Assembly (NCBI GenBank): GCA_946480825.1
Contig: CAMLLG010000003.1
Coordinates: 1-64,000 of the forward strand
DNA length: 64,000 nt
Source of the DNA: an uncultured Lysobacteraceae bacterium
Lineage (GTDB): Bacteria; Pseudomonadota; Gammaproteobacteria; Xanthomonadales; Xanthomonadaceae
Reading direction: 5' to 3'
A model generated the notes under the pieces. The model searched no databases and was not told where the DNA came from. It saw only the letters and a list, made by a program, of their open reading frames with translations. Below, piece by piece: positions 1 to 10,800 of the stretch. Position 1 is the stretch's first letter. The number at the start of each line of letters is the position of its first letter. The position numbers and the translations under genes are program-made.

Positions 1-3000
1 GATACGTCGGGTCCAGCGGCACGTACGCGCCGCCGGCCTTCAGGATCCCCAGCAGGCCCACCACCATCTCCACGCTGCGTTCCCCGCAGATCGCGACGCG
101 GTCGTCGGGCTTCACGCCGAGACCGATCAGTCGATGCGCGACCTGGTTCGCGCGGCGATTCAGCTCGGCATAGCTCAGCGTCCGGTCTTCGTACACCAGC
201 GCCGTCGCTTCCGGCGTCCGCGCCGCCTGGGCTTCGAACAGGCCGTGGATCAAACCGTCCTGCGGATATTCCATCGCGGTGTCGTTGAACGCCACCAGCA
301 GTTGATGACGCTCTTCCGCACCCAACAGCGGCAGTGCGTGCACGCGACGATCCGCATCCGCCACCATCGCCGTCAGCAGACGCTCGAAATGACCCGCCCA
401 GCGCACCACCGTCGCTTCATCGAACAGGCTGCTGGCGTATTCGATCCCGCCGACCAGACCTTCGCCCACGTCATTCAGATAGAGCGAGAGATCGAAGTGC
501 GTCGTCGCATGCGGAATGTCCAACCCCGACAGGGTCAGCCCGGGCAGACTCAGACCGCCGCCATCGGGCGTGTTGTTCAACGACAGCATCGCCTGGAACA
601 GCGGGCTGTGGCCCAGGCTGCGCGCAGGCTGCAGCGCCTCCACCACCTGCTCGAACGGTACGTCCTGATGCGAATAACCGCCCAGGGTGACGTCCTTCAC
701 CTGCGACAGCAGTTCCGACACCGTCGGGTCGGAGCCCACGTCCACCCGCAGCGCCAGCGTGTTCACGAAGAACCCGATCAGTCCTTCCAGTTCGGTCCGC
801 GGGCGATTCGCCACCGGCGTGCCGATCACCACTTCGGACTGACCGCTCAACCGCGACAGCAGCGTCGACCAGCCCGCCAGCAGCGTCATGAACAGCGTCG
901 TCCCGTGACGTGTCGACAGTGCACGCAGGCCCGATGTCAGCGCCGCCGGCAACTGCAGCGGCACCATGCCACCGGCATGGCTCTGCACCGCAGGCCGCGG
1001 ACGATCCGTCGGCAACTCCAGCAGCGTCGGCGCGCCCGACAGATGCGCGCGCCAGTAACCCAGCTGCTGTTCCAGCACCTCGCCCTGCAGCCATTGCCGC
1101 TGCCATGCCGCATAGTCCGCGTACTGGATCGACAGCGGCGGCAACGGATCGGACTGGCCCTGGGTGAAGGCCGCGTACAGGGCCGACACCTCGTGCACCA
1201 GCACCCCGATCGACCAGCCGTCGGAGATGATGTGGTGCTGGATCACCAGCAGCACATGTTCTTCCGCCGACAGCCGCAACAGCCGGCCGCGGATCAGCGG
1301 CCCCGTCGACAGATCGAACGGAATCTCCGCATCGCCCTGCATGTTCAGCGCGGCGGTCAGCGCCTTCGCCCTGGCCTGTTCGTCCAGATGGCTCAGATCG
1401 TGGTCGGACAACGCAAAGCCCTCATCCTCGGGCGCGATGACCTGCTGCGGTGTGCCGTTCACCGACACGAACGTCGTGCGCAGGTTCTCGTGACGCGCCA
1501 CCACGCGGTCCAGCGTCCGCTGCAGCGCGACACGGTCCAGCGCGCCCTGCAACTTCAGCGCCGTCGGAATGTGGTACGCCGCGCTCGCCGCATGATCCAG
1601 CTGATCCAGGAACCACAGCCGCTGCTGGCTCCAGGACAACGGCAACCCGTCGCTGCGGTCGTTCACGATCATCGGCGGCCGCATCGCCCGGCTGGCCCGG
1701 GTCACCACGCCCGCCAACGCCACGACCGTCGGCTGCGCGAAGACATCGCGCATCGCGACTTCCACCGACAGGTGCTGGCGCAGCCGCGAAATCATCTGCA
1801 CCACCAGCAGCGAATGCCCGCCCAGTTCGAAGAAATGGTCATGGCGCCCCACCCGCTCCAGGCCGAGCAGTTCCTGCCAGACCCGGGCGATCGCCGACTC
1901 CACCTCGCCCACCGGCGTTTCGTAGGCCTGGCCCGTCGCGGCGCTGCCGCGCGTATCGTCGCAAGCGACGAACGCGGTGCCGAACGCGTCCGTCCCCGCC
2001 AGCGCCGCTTCCGGCACTTCGCCTCGCACCCGGATCTGCCAGTAGGTCGTCGCGGGCGCGTCCATGAAGCGCGCGATGTTCGGATTGGACGGATCCACGC
2101 CGATCAGCACCGAGGGCCGTCCGCACGCGAACGCCACGCCGAAACTGTCGATGCCCTGCGCCGCGTCGAGTACCGCGTAACCGGACATCGCGGCCAACGA
2201 TTTGAGGTCCTGCGCCGACATCGCCGCACTCGTGTCGTGCTCGCGGCTCATGCCGATGCCCTCCCACATGCTCCAGCTCAGGCAGGCGGCGGCGCCGCCC
2301 TGGCTGCGGCGGTGGGCGACGAGCGCATCGAGAAAACCGTTGCCGGCCGCATAGGCCGACAGGCCGGCGCCGCCGAAGAATCCATTGATCGAACCGAAGT
2401 GGACGATCTCGACCTCGGCATGCGACTGCAGCATCTCATGCAGCACGACCGCGCCCAGGCCCTTGGCATGCATCGACGCGAGGAACGCCTCGCCGTCTTC
2501 CGAAGCGATCGCCTCCGCGCGCAACGTACCGGCCAGGTGGAACACCTGACGCAGGGGCACGCCCCATCCGCGCCGACGATCTTCGATCAGAGTCCGCAAT
2601 CCTTCGCCGTCGCACACGTCGAGCGCCGCATACGCGAAGCGCGCGCCGTATTTCGCGAGCCGGTCGTGCGCCTGCCGCTTCGCGCGCATGGCGTCGTCCT
2701 CGGGCCGCGCGCCGGCGAGATCCGTGCGCCCCAGCAACAGCACATGGCGATCGGTGTGTCGCAGCAGCCACTCGGACAACACGCTGCCGATCCCCCCGAG
2801 TCCGCCGCTGATCAGGCAGATGCCGGGGCCGGAAAATTCCGGTGCGGTCGTTGCCGCAGGAAGATCGCACGCACGCAGCACCTGCACGAACCGCCGGCCA
2901 TCGCGCAACGCGACCGCGTCGTGCGCGGGTCGCGAACCGAGCTCGGACAGCAGCGCCGCGACCGCGTCTTCCGACAGGTCGCCGACGTCGATCTGTCGGC

Positions 3001-6000
3001 ACGACAAGCCCGGCACCTCCTGCGCCAGCGAGCGCAGGACGGCCTGCAGGGTTCCGTGTTCGACGATCGGGGTCTCGGCCGGGCTCACGGCGAACGCGCC
3101 ATGACTCGCCACGTCCAGGGCACCCACGCAACCCGCCGGCGCGAGCGCGATGGCCCGCGCGAGCGCCACCAGACTCAGGAGTCCGTGACGATGAGCGTCG
3201 CCCCAACCGGTGCGCACATCGGCCAGCGAACGCCCCGGTCGGCATGCGCCGCAGTGGACGACGTGCCAGGGTCCGGCGGACCGCAGCTGCAGGGCCTCGA
3301 ACACGCGGGCGTAATGGCTGCCATCGCCGGCCTCGACGACGAAGGCATCGTCGGAGAGCTGCATGAAGTCGCTTCCGAAGCTCACCGTGACCACGCGCGC
3401 GTGCGCTGACGAGAGCGCCCGCGCCGACATCGCCAGACGCATCGCGAACGGGTTTTCGTCGCCGACGATCAGCAGCGCGTCGCTCGCGCCCGATCGCCGC
3501 GCGGCACGCGGCGCCGCCTGCCACGCCGGCTCCAGGAACCACGCGGGCACGACGATCCCTTTCTGGCCGGCTTCGAGCCGCGCGTCGAATTCGCCCTGGC
3601 CGAATCGCTGCACCAGTTGCGGACGCTGGATCTTGCCGATCGAAGTGCGCGGCAGTTCGTCGGGCGCCATCGCGATGAGATAGGTCGCCGGAATCTGGGC
3701 GCGCGCCAGCACCGCCTGGCGGATCTCGCCGCGAATCCGCTCCAGGTCGTCCTGCGCGGACTCCTGGACACTGAAGAAGATCGCGAGGCGATCGGTATCG
3801 TCGTCGGCGCGCCGGACGCCGCATGCGGCGACGTGCGCTTCGAGCACATCCGGCACCGTTTCGACGATCTGTTCGATCTCGTGGCCGTAGTAATTGAGGC
3901 CGTTGACGATGATCAGATCCTTCTCGCGGCCGGTGATGGTGAGCTGCCCGTCGCGCACCACCGCCAGATCGCCGGTCTTGTACCAGCCGTCGGCGGTGAA
4001 CGCCGTGCTCGTGGCTTCTTCGTTGTTGAGATAACCCGACGTCACCGCGGCGCCCCGGATCTGCAGGCGACCGTCGCGTCCCTCCTTCACGACGAGATCG
4101 TTCGCATCGACGATGCGCACCGCCAGACCGGGCAGGGGCGCGCCGACCTCGACGAAACTGTCGTCGTCCGAACTCGTGTCCGGGCCGAAGTGCCGGTTGA
4201 AGATCACGCCCGAGGAGGTCTCGGACATGCCCCACACCGGCAGCATCGCATCGCTGCGCAGGCCGTACGGCGCCAACGTGTTCAGGAACGCGCGCGCAGT
4301 GCGGGGAACGACGGATTCGCCGCCGTTGAAGATCAATGCGAGCGCGCTCAGATCGAGCCGGCCCGGATCGGGCGCGCCAAGCGGCCGCTCGGCCAGCAGG
4401 CCGTTGATCAGCGCATAGGCGAAGTTGGGCGCCCAGGTCTTGGTGGCCCGATAGCGGCTCATCCATTCCAGCCAGCGCAGCGGTTGTTCGAGGATCAGCG
4501 CGGTCGGGCACTGGACCTGATTGCCACCCACATGGACGTCGAGCAGATGCAACATGACGATGCCGCCGACGTGGTCCAGCGGCATCCAGTTGAAGGTGAC
4601 GGCGCTGTCGTCGAAGCCGAATTCCTGCGCGTTGGCCAGCACATGGCTGACCAGCGCACGATGCGACTGGATCACCGCCTTGGGGGCGCCGGTGCTGCCC
4701 GAGGTCAACAGCAACAGCGCGGTATCGTCAGACGCCGGTACGTGCCAGTCGCCGTCCGGTGCCGCCGCGAACAGATCCTCGATGTCGGCGCAGGGCAACT
4801 CGGGCTGGCGCAGATCGCGCGCCAGCGCAGCGATGCCTTCGGCATGGACGGCACTGGTGAGCACCAGCGAAACCGACAGCGTGGACCAGGCATTGACGAT
4901 CTTCGCCAGGTCCTTGTCGTCGGCATCCCGACTGCCCGGCACCGCCACCAGGATCGGCGTCAGGCCGCACAGCACGCAGCCCCAGAAGCCGGTCAGCAGG
5001 CGTTGGCTGTCCGCGAGTTGCAGCAGCACCCGTTCGCCCGGACGCATGCCGCGCGCGCGCAGCCCGGCCATGACGCGGGTCGCATCTTCGAGCAGTTCGG
5101 CGTACGTCTGCACGACACCATCGCCGCTGGCGGCGCCGAGATAGGTGATGCCGTGTCCACCGTGATCGCGCGCCGCCCTGGCCAGCAGATCGGACAGCGA
5201 AAAGTCCGTCATCGGCGTCGACAGCGCCGGCCCTTCGACCAGCGCGTCGGGCGCGTCGTCCGGAGATCCGGCCGCATCGTCCGTAGCGTCCGCGGCCGGC
5301 GCGATGGGAGCGCGCCGCGCGATCGCGATGTCCGCGGGTTTCGGCAAACCGACCCACTCCACGCCGATGTCGTTCCGCTCGCGGCCGAGGGACGCCGCGA
5401 ATCGCGTCTGGGTGGGTTCGTCGAATACGGCGAACTGCGCCAGCGCCGCGACATCCACGCGGCCATCGCGCGCATAGGGAAGACGGTTGAGCGGCACATA
5501 GCCCGAGGGCAGCCAGGCGGTGTCGAGCTCGTTCCGCAGCAATGCTTCGATGGTGTCCGCGCCGATCTTGCGGCCGACGACGAGATAGGCGATCAGACGC
5601 CACACGCCGCGCAGATCGGCCCTGGCCACCACCGCCGCCGCCGACACCGCCGGGATGCGCAGCAACGCGGCTTCGACGCGATCGAACGGAATGCGGTGTC
5701 CATCGATCCAGTCGTGCGCCTCGGTGAATCCATCGATGCGCACGCCATCGCCGGTCAATCGACCGCGCAATCCGGTGGCGACCGCCGCGGCCGAGGAGGT
5801 CGGCGCCCAGGTCAATTCGCCGGCGACGTCGTGCGGCAGCGCTTCGCCGAGCGCATTCACGCACCCGATCACGCCGCGGTGCGCGGCGATCGTGTCGTTG
5901 CCGCCGGTGCGCCGCAGCAGGTACGGACCATGCGCGTCGCCCCAGCACTGCCACACCGCGGCGCCCGCGACCCGCGTCTCCGCCGCTGGCGTATCGCCAT

Positions 6001-7792
6001 GCACGAGGATCAGGCGGCAGGCGCCCAGGGGCGCGGACGCATCGGCGGCGATCTGCTGGATCGCGCGGAATTCGCCGGGGCTCAACACCAGCACCGTCGG
6101 CTTCGCTTCGCGCAACCGCTGCACGAGGAGGTCGAGGTGCTCGGCCCCGGCATCGATGGCCAACCTGTCGTGCGACGACGCACCGTCCGCGACCGACCAC
6201 GCCTGCGCGGCGGCCGCCATGCCTTCCGGCAGGCCATGACCCAGCAGCACGCGATCGCCGGCGACGAGGGGGCAGTTCGCTTCCAGCAGCGAAACGCCGG
6301 AAGCCTCGTGGTTGCCCGCCACCGGCGGAGCGGCCAGCGACCCCATCAGATCGGCGATCGCGGTGTCGGGATCGGAAACCGCCTGCTGCAAGACCTGCAG
6401 CAGACAGTCCTGCAACCGCCGCATCGTGGTCTCCGCATGAAGCGCGGAGCGATACGTGAGCAGCGCGTAGTTCTCCGAATCGCCGAGGAAGAATTCGAAG
6501 ATCAGATCGAATTCGCTGGCCGACCGCTGCGTATGCACCGGCTCCACCGCCAGCCCCGGCAGCGACAGCTCGCTGCCTTCCGTCGACTGCAGCGCGAACA
6601 GCACCTGGAACAACGGCGGGTAGGCCGCGGATCGTTCCGGGCGCACGGCATCCACGACCTGTTCGAAGGGCAGGTCCTGGTTCGAGAACGCACCGAGCGC
6701 GATGGTCTTGATCTGCCGCAGATAGTCGCGGAAGGTGCCCTCAGTGCGCCGGGAGCGCAGCACGACGGTATTGGAGAACAATCCGATCACCGGATCGAAG
6801 CGCCGTTCGCGGCGATTGGCGACCGGTGTGCCGATGCTGATGTCGCGGGTGCCGGCGAAATGGCCCAGCACGAGCTTGAACGCGGCCGCCCAGACCATGA
6901 AGGCGCTGGCCCGCTCCGACTCCGCCAGGCGATGCACCGCGTCGCACAGCGCCGCCGGCAGCGGCACCACGCGCGAGGCCGCGCGCAGATCCGTGGTGGT
7001 TTCCCGCGGCTGTTCGCAGGGCATCGGCCAGCACCCGGGCGCGCCTTCCAGCTGCGACTTCCAGTAATCGAGTTGCCGGGTCGCGCCTTCGCGAAGCCAT
7101 CGCCGCTGCCAGCGCACGTAGTCGCGGTATTGCACGCCGTAGGCGGGCGCCGGCTCGCGGATGCCCGCCGTGCAGGCCGCATAGGTGCGGCTGAGCTCGC
7201 GCTCCAAGAGGCGCAGCGACCATCCATCGGCGACGATGTGGTGCAGCACCGACACGATGACCGCGTCGGCATCGCCCACGCCGATCACCGACACGCGCAT
7301 CAGCGGGCCACGTTCCAGGCAGAAATTCACGCCGACCTGTTCGGCGATGGCCGCGTCCAGCAGCGCCGGCGCCTCGGCCGCACGCGCGGCATCGATACGG
7401 ATGCGCTGGATGCGGAACTCGACATCCTCGACGATTTCCTGCTTCGCCTGCCCGTCGACTTCGACGAAACGCGTGCGCAGGATCTCGTGGCGGCGCACGA
7501 TGTCGTTGAGCGACCACTCGAGCGCATCCACATCCAGGGCGCCGCGCACGCGCAGCACCGACGCGATGTTGTACGCGCTGCTGCTGCCTTCCATCTTCTC
7601 GAACAACCACATGCGCTGCTGCGCCGGAGACAGCGCCGTCTCCGGCATTTCCGGCGCTTCCGGCGCTGCGGAATCGGCGGACGCGTCGGCGCCGTCGCCC
7701 GGCTGCGGCCGCCGGCTCGCGCCGAGCTTCGCGATCAGGCGGTCGCGTTGTTCCTGGCTCAGCGAGGCCAGTTTTTCCTGCAAATCATTCAT
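1..7792 (-). CDS. NRPS with C-pseudoA-acyl ligase-KR-T-C-A modules (3' end outside window)
   Basis: Fifth megasynthase gene of the cluster; 2597 codons are in the window and it stays open at position 1. Domains in order: C (about residues 50-490, HHIVADG), a degenerate A-like segment (about 495-800) without the A3 nucleotide loop and with the A10 lysine replaced, a complete acyl-AMP ligase (about 860-1395, LLTSGSTGAPK, NWMPLDHVGG, WAPNFAY), a PKS-type ketoreductase with structural and catalytic halves (about 1410-1880, GGLGGIG, then FGSING and AYAAGN for the Ser/Tyr/Asn), T (GGHS, Ser about 1994), a second C (about 2045-2480, HHIISDG) and the first part of an A domain cut by the window edge. 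From memory the ligase resembles the loading ligase of bacillaene PksJ, which handles alpha-keto/alpha-hydroxy acids; I infer ketoacid loading, reduction, then ester formation by the first C. Start ATG 7792 is preceded by GGAG; 52 bp separate it from the upstream PKS gene. Confidence 0.93.
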   Translation of the reverse strand, partial: MNDLQEKLASLSQEQRDRLIAKLGASRRPQPGDGADASADSAAPEAPEMPETALSPAQQRMWLFEKMEGSSSAYNIASVLRVRGALDVDALEWSLNDIVRRHEILRTRFVEVDGQAKQEIVEDVEFRIQRIRIDAARAAEAPALLDAAIAEQVGVNFCLERGPLMRVSVIGVGDADAVIVSVLHHIVADGWSLRLLERELSRTYAACTAGIREPAPAYGVQYRDYVRWQRRWLREGATRQLDYWKSQLEGAPGCWPMPCEQPRETTTDLRAASRVVPLPAALCDAVHRLAESERASAFMVWAAAFKLVLGHFAGTRDISIGTPVANRRERRFDPVIGLFSNTVVLRSRRTEGTFRDYLRQIKTIALGAFSNQDLPFEQVVDAVRPERSAAYPPLFQVLFALQSTEGSELSLPGLAVEPVHTQRSASEFDLIFEFFLGDSENYALLTYRSALHAETTMRRLQDCLLQVLQQAVSDPDTAIADLMGSLAAPPVAGNHEASGVSLLEANCPLVAGDRVLLGHGLPEGMAAAAQAWSVADGASSHDRLAIDAGAEHLDLLVQRLREAKPTVLVLSPGEFRAIQQIAADASAPLGACRLILVHGDTPAAETRVAGAAVWQCWGDAHGPYLLRRTGGNDTIAAHRGVIGCVNALGEALPHDVAGELTWAPTSSAAAVATGLRGRLTGDGVRIDGFTEAHDWIDGHRIPFDRVEAALLRIPAVSAAAVVARADLRGVWRLIAYLVVGRKIGADTIEALLRNELDTAWLPSGYVPLNRLPYARDGRVDVAALAQFAVFDEPTQTRFAASLGRERNDIGVEWVGLPKPADIAIARRAPIAPAADATDDAAGSPDDAPDALVEGPALSTPMTDFSLSDLLARAARDHGGHGITYLGAASGDGVVQTYAELLEDATRVMAGLRARGMRPGERVLLQLADSQRLLTGFWGCVLCGLTPILVAVPGSRDADDKDLAKIVNAWSTLSVSLVLTSAVHAEGIAALARDLRQPELPCADIEDLFAAAPDGDWHVPASDDTALLLLTSGSTGAPKAVIQSHRALVSHVLANAQEFGFDDSAVTFNWMPLDHVGGIVMLHLLDVHVGGNQVQCPTALILEQPLRWLEWMSRYRATKTWAPNFAYALINGLLAERPLGAPDPGRLDLSALALIFNGGESVVPRTARAFLNTLAPYGLRSDAMLPVWGMSETSSGVIFNRHFGPDTSSDDDSFVEVGAPLPGLAVRIVDANDLVVKEGRDGRLQIRGAAVTSGYLNNEEATSTAFTADGWYKTGDLAVVRDGQLTITGREKDLIIVNGLNYYGHEIEQIVETVPDVLEAHVAACGVRRADDDTDRLAIFFSVQESAQDDLERIRGEIRQAVLARAQIPATYLIAMAPDELPRTSIGKIQRPQLVQRFGQGEFDARLEAGQKGIVVPAWFLEPAWQAAPRAARRSGASDALLIVGDENPFAMRLAMSARALSSAHARVVTVSFGSDFMQLSDDAFVVEAGDGSHYARVFEALQLRSAGPWHVVHCGACRPGRSLADVRTGWGDAHRHGLLSLVALARAIALAPAGCVGALDVASHGAFAVSPAETPIVEHGTLQAVLRSLAQEVPGLSCRQIDVGDLSEDAVAALLSELGSRPAHDAVALRDGRRFVQVLRACDLPAATTAPEFSGPGICLISGGLGGIGSVLSEWLLRHTDRHVLLLGRTDLAGARPEDDAMRAKRQAHDRLAKYGARFAYAALDVCDGEGLRTLIEDRRRGWGVPLRQVFHLAGTLRAEAIASEDGEAFLASMHAKGLGAVVLHEMLQSHAEVEIVHFGSINGFFGGAGLSAYAAGNGFLDALVAHRRSQGGAAACLSWSMWEGIGMSREHDTSAAMSAQDLKSLAAMSGYAVLDAAQGIDSFGVAFACGRPSVLIGVDPSNPNIARFMDAPATTYWQIRVRGEVPEAALAGTDAFGTAFVACDDTRGSAATGQAYETPVGEVESAIARVWQELLGLERVGRHDHFFELGGHSLLVVQMISRLRQHLSVEVAMRDVFAQPTVVALAGVVTRASRAMRPPMIVNDRSDGLPLSWSQQRLWFLDQLDHAASAAYHIPTALKLQGALDRVALQRTLDRVVARHENLRTTFVSVNGTPQQVIAPEDEGFALSDHDLSHLDEQARAKALTAALNMQGDAEIPFDLSTGPLIRGRLLRLSAEEHVLLVIQHHIISDGWSIGVLVHEVSALYAAFTQGQSDPLPPLSIQYADYAAWQRQWLQGEVLEQQLGYWRAHLSGAPTLLELPTDRPRPAVQSHAGGMVPLQLPAALTSGLRALSTRHGTTLFMTLLAGWSTLLSRLSGQSEVVIGTPVANRPRTELEGLIGFFVNTLALRVDVGSDPTVSELLSQVKDVTLGGYSHQDVPFEQVVEALQPARSLGHSPLFQAMLSLNNTPDGGGLSLPGLTLSGLDIPHATTHFDLSLYLNDVGEGLVGGIEYASSLFDEATVVRWAGHFERLLTAMVADADRRVHALPLLGAEERHQLLVAFNDTAMEYPQDGLIHGLFEAQAARTPEATALVYEDRTLSYAELNRRANQVAHRLIGLGVKPDDRVAICGERSVEMVVGLLGILKAGGAYVPLDPTY

Positions 7793-7844
7793 TGCCACTA
7801 CTCCGTCGTTGCGTCGGCGCGATCCGATCGCGCTCCTTCGTGTT

Positions 7845-10800
7845 CTACAGCTCGGCGAGCAATTGCTTCAGCAACTCGGGATCTTCCAGCGCCACCTGCC
7901 GCTCGAACAGCGCGTGCGCCACGCCCGCGATCGTGGGCTGGTTGAAAATGGTGTCGACCGGCAACTCCACCCCCGTGGTCTCGTTGATGCGCGTCATCAC
8001 GCGCGTGGCGAGCAGCGACTGCCCGCCCAGGGCGAAGAAGTTGTCGTGCAGGCCGATGTCGCGCATGCCGAGCAGCTCTTCCCAGATCGAGGCGACCAGC
8101 GCTTCGTTGTCGTTGCGCGGCTTCGCCTGAGTGCCTTGAGCGGACTCGCGGGCGGACACCGCCGGAGCGTTCGACAGCGGCATGGCGACCGGCTCGACGC
8201 CTGGCCCCGGGACAGCCGGCCCCGAGAGAGTTGGCTCCGAGACCGACGGCGCGGACACCGCGCCTGCGGGTTCCACCCAGCAGCGCCTGCGCTCGAACGG
8301 ATACGAGGGCAGTTCCACACGGCGGCATTCGCGATGCCCGTAGACTTTTTCCCAGGCGATCTCGACACCGCACGACCACGCCTCGCCGAGCGCCCGGAGC
8401 AGCGCGGATTCCGCATCGGCGTTGCCCTGGCGTGCGGGCGACGCGGCGATCGTCGCAGCGCCCGGATTCGTCATGGCCGGGTTCGTCACGGCCATGTTCG
8501 CCATCACCATGCCCGAAGCCGTCGCCGCCGGGCCCATGTCGATGAAGACCCCGGTCCCGTGGGCGACCGCGCTCGCCACGCCGTCCGCGAAACGCACGGT
8601 GTTGCGGAGCTGTTCGACCCAGTATTGCGGATCGACGGCACGAGCGGGCTCGATCAGCGCGCCGCTCACGCACGAAACGAACGGAATCTTCGGCGCCGAC
8701 AACGCGACGCCCGCGACGGCCGCGCGGAAATCGTCCAGCATCGCGTCCATCATGCGCGAATGGAACGCGTGCGATGTCCGCAGCACCTGGCCATCGCGGC
8801 CGCGTTCGCGAACGGCGACCAGACACTGTTCGATGGCCTCGTGCGGGCCCGAGACGACGACGGCCATCGGGCCGTTGACCGCGGCGAGATCGCACTGCCA
8901 GTGAGGATTCTCACGCAGCAGTGCGGCCACCTCGCTCTCGGACATGCGCAGCGCCGCCATCGCGCCGGTCGGCGCCCGATGCATCAACGTTGCGCGCCGG
9001 GTCACCAGCGCGAGCGCGTCTTCGAGCGGGAAGACGCCCGCGAGACATGCCGCGACGTATTCGCCCAGGCTGTGGCCGAGCAGCGCGTCCGGCTGCACGC
9101 CCCAGCTCTGCCACAGCCGCGCCATCGCGTAACTGGTGGCGAAGATCGCGGGCTGCGCGATCTCGGTCTGGTCCAGTCGCGATCCGCTCGGCTCGGCCGC
9201 ATCGAGCAAGATCGGTTTCAGGTCGAGGCCCGATGCCGATGCGACCGCGGCGCAGCATTCGTCGATCGCGCGGCGGTATGCGGGCTGGGTGCGATACAGG
9301 TCCGCCGCCATCCCCGGAAATTGCACGCCCTGTCCGGGAAACACGAACGCGAGGCGCGGCGCCTGTGTCGATGTCGATGTCGATGTCGATGTCGATGTCG
9401 ATGTCGAAAGCGTCGATGCCGCATGCGTCGGAGCGCCGGATACCGGCATCGCCAGCGCGCTCGCGGCCTGCGCGCGCGTACCGGCGACGACGAAACGACG
9501 GTGAGCGAAATGCTGGCGGCCGCAGGCGAGCGTGTGGGCGATATCGGCCAACGCACCCGCATCCGCGGATTGCAGACGATGCGACAGTCGGCGCGCGACC
9601 GCGTCCAGCGCGTCCGGAGTCCTGGCGGAATACAGCAGAAGCTCCGGCGACGTCGTTTCCGCCGACGTCGTCTCCGGCGATGTCCGCCGGGGCGCCTCTT
9701 CCAGGATCACGTGCGCATTGGTGCCGCCCAGTCCGAAGGAACTGATGCTGGCGCGTCGCGGCTCGCCCTGCGCCGGCCAGGGACGCAGCTCGGTATTGAC
9801 GTAAAAGGGCGTGCTCGCGAAATCGATCGCGGGATTGGGCGTTTCGAAGTTCAGGCTGGGCGGGATCTGCTCGTGGCGCAGGGCGCGCAATATCTTGATC
9901 AGGCCGGCGACGCCGGCCGCGGCTTCGAGATGACCGATGTTGGTCTTGACCGAACCGATGGCGCAGCTTCGCGGACGCATCCGCGCATCGCCGAACGCTT
10001 CGGCCAGCGCGGTCATCTCGATCGGGTCGCCCAGGCGCGTGCCGGTGCCGTGCGCTTCGACATAGCCGATCGACTCCGGCGCAACCTCGGCGAACGAGAG
10101 CGCCTGGCGGACCACGTCGCGCTGGCGGTTCACGCTCGGCGCGGTGAAGCCGACCTTGGCCGAGCCGTCGTTGTTGACCGCGGCGCCGCGGATCACGGCC
10201 TGGATGTTGTCGCGATCGCGCAGCGCATCTTCCAGCCGCTTCAGCACCACCATGCCGGCGCCGCTGCCGAACACCGTGCCGCTGGCCTGCGCATCGAACG
10301 CGCGGCAGCGCCCGTCGGGCGAGTTGATGCTGCCGGCTTCGTAGAGATAGCCGCTGTCGGACGCGTTGACCTTGGCGCCGCCGGCGAGCGCCATGTCGCA
10401 TTCGTAGGAGATCAGGCTGCGGTACGCCATGACCACCGAGACCAGGCTCGACGAGCACGCGGTATCCACGGTCAGGCACTGGCCGCGCAGGTTCATCTTG
10501 TAGGCGATGCGCGACGTCGCGTAGCACTTGTCGTTGCCCAGCAGCAGCTGATGCATGCCGAGCGTGCGCAGCAGATCCTCGCGCGGCAGCAGGTTGTGCA
10601 GCAGATAGGTGTTGAGGCCGACGCCGGCATACAGCGCGATGGCGCCCGGATAGCGGCTGGCGACGTAGCCGGCGCTCTCCATCGCTTCGTAGGCGCACTC
10701 CAGCAGCACGCGGTGCTGCGGATCGGTGATTTCGGCCTCGCGCGGCGTCATGTCGAAGAATTCGGGATCGAAATCCTCCGCGCCGGGCATGCGCGCACCG

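Noticed and set aside
3600..5210. Reading the ligase of the fifth gene as an ordinary FAAL that starts a new chain
   Set aside because: A C domain stands upstream and a KR-T follows directly; the LDHVGG segment differs from the FHDMGL of the true FAAL in the first gene.
9367..9407. Short tandem repeats considered as a CRISPR-like array
   Set aside because: Units are contiguous six-mers without spacers, inside a PKS gene.
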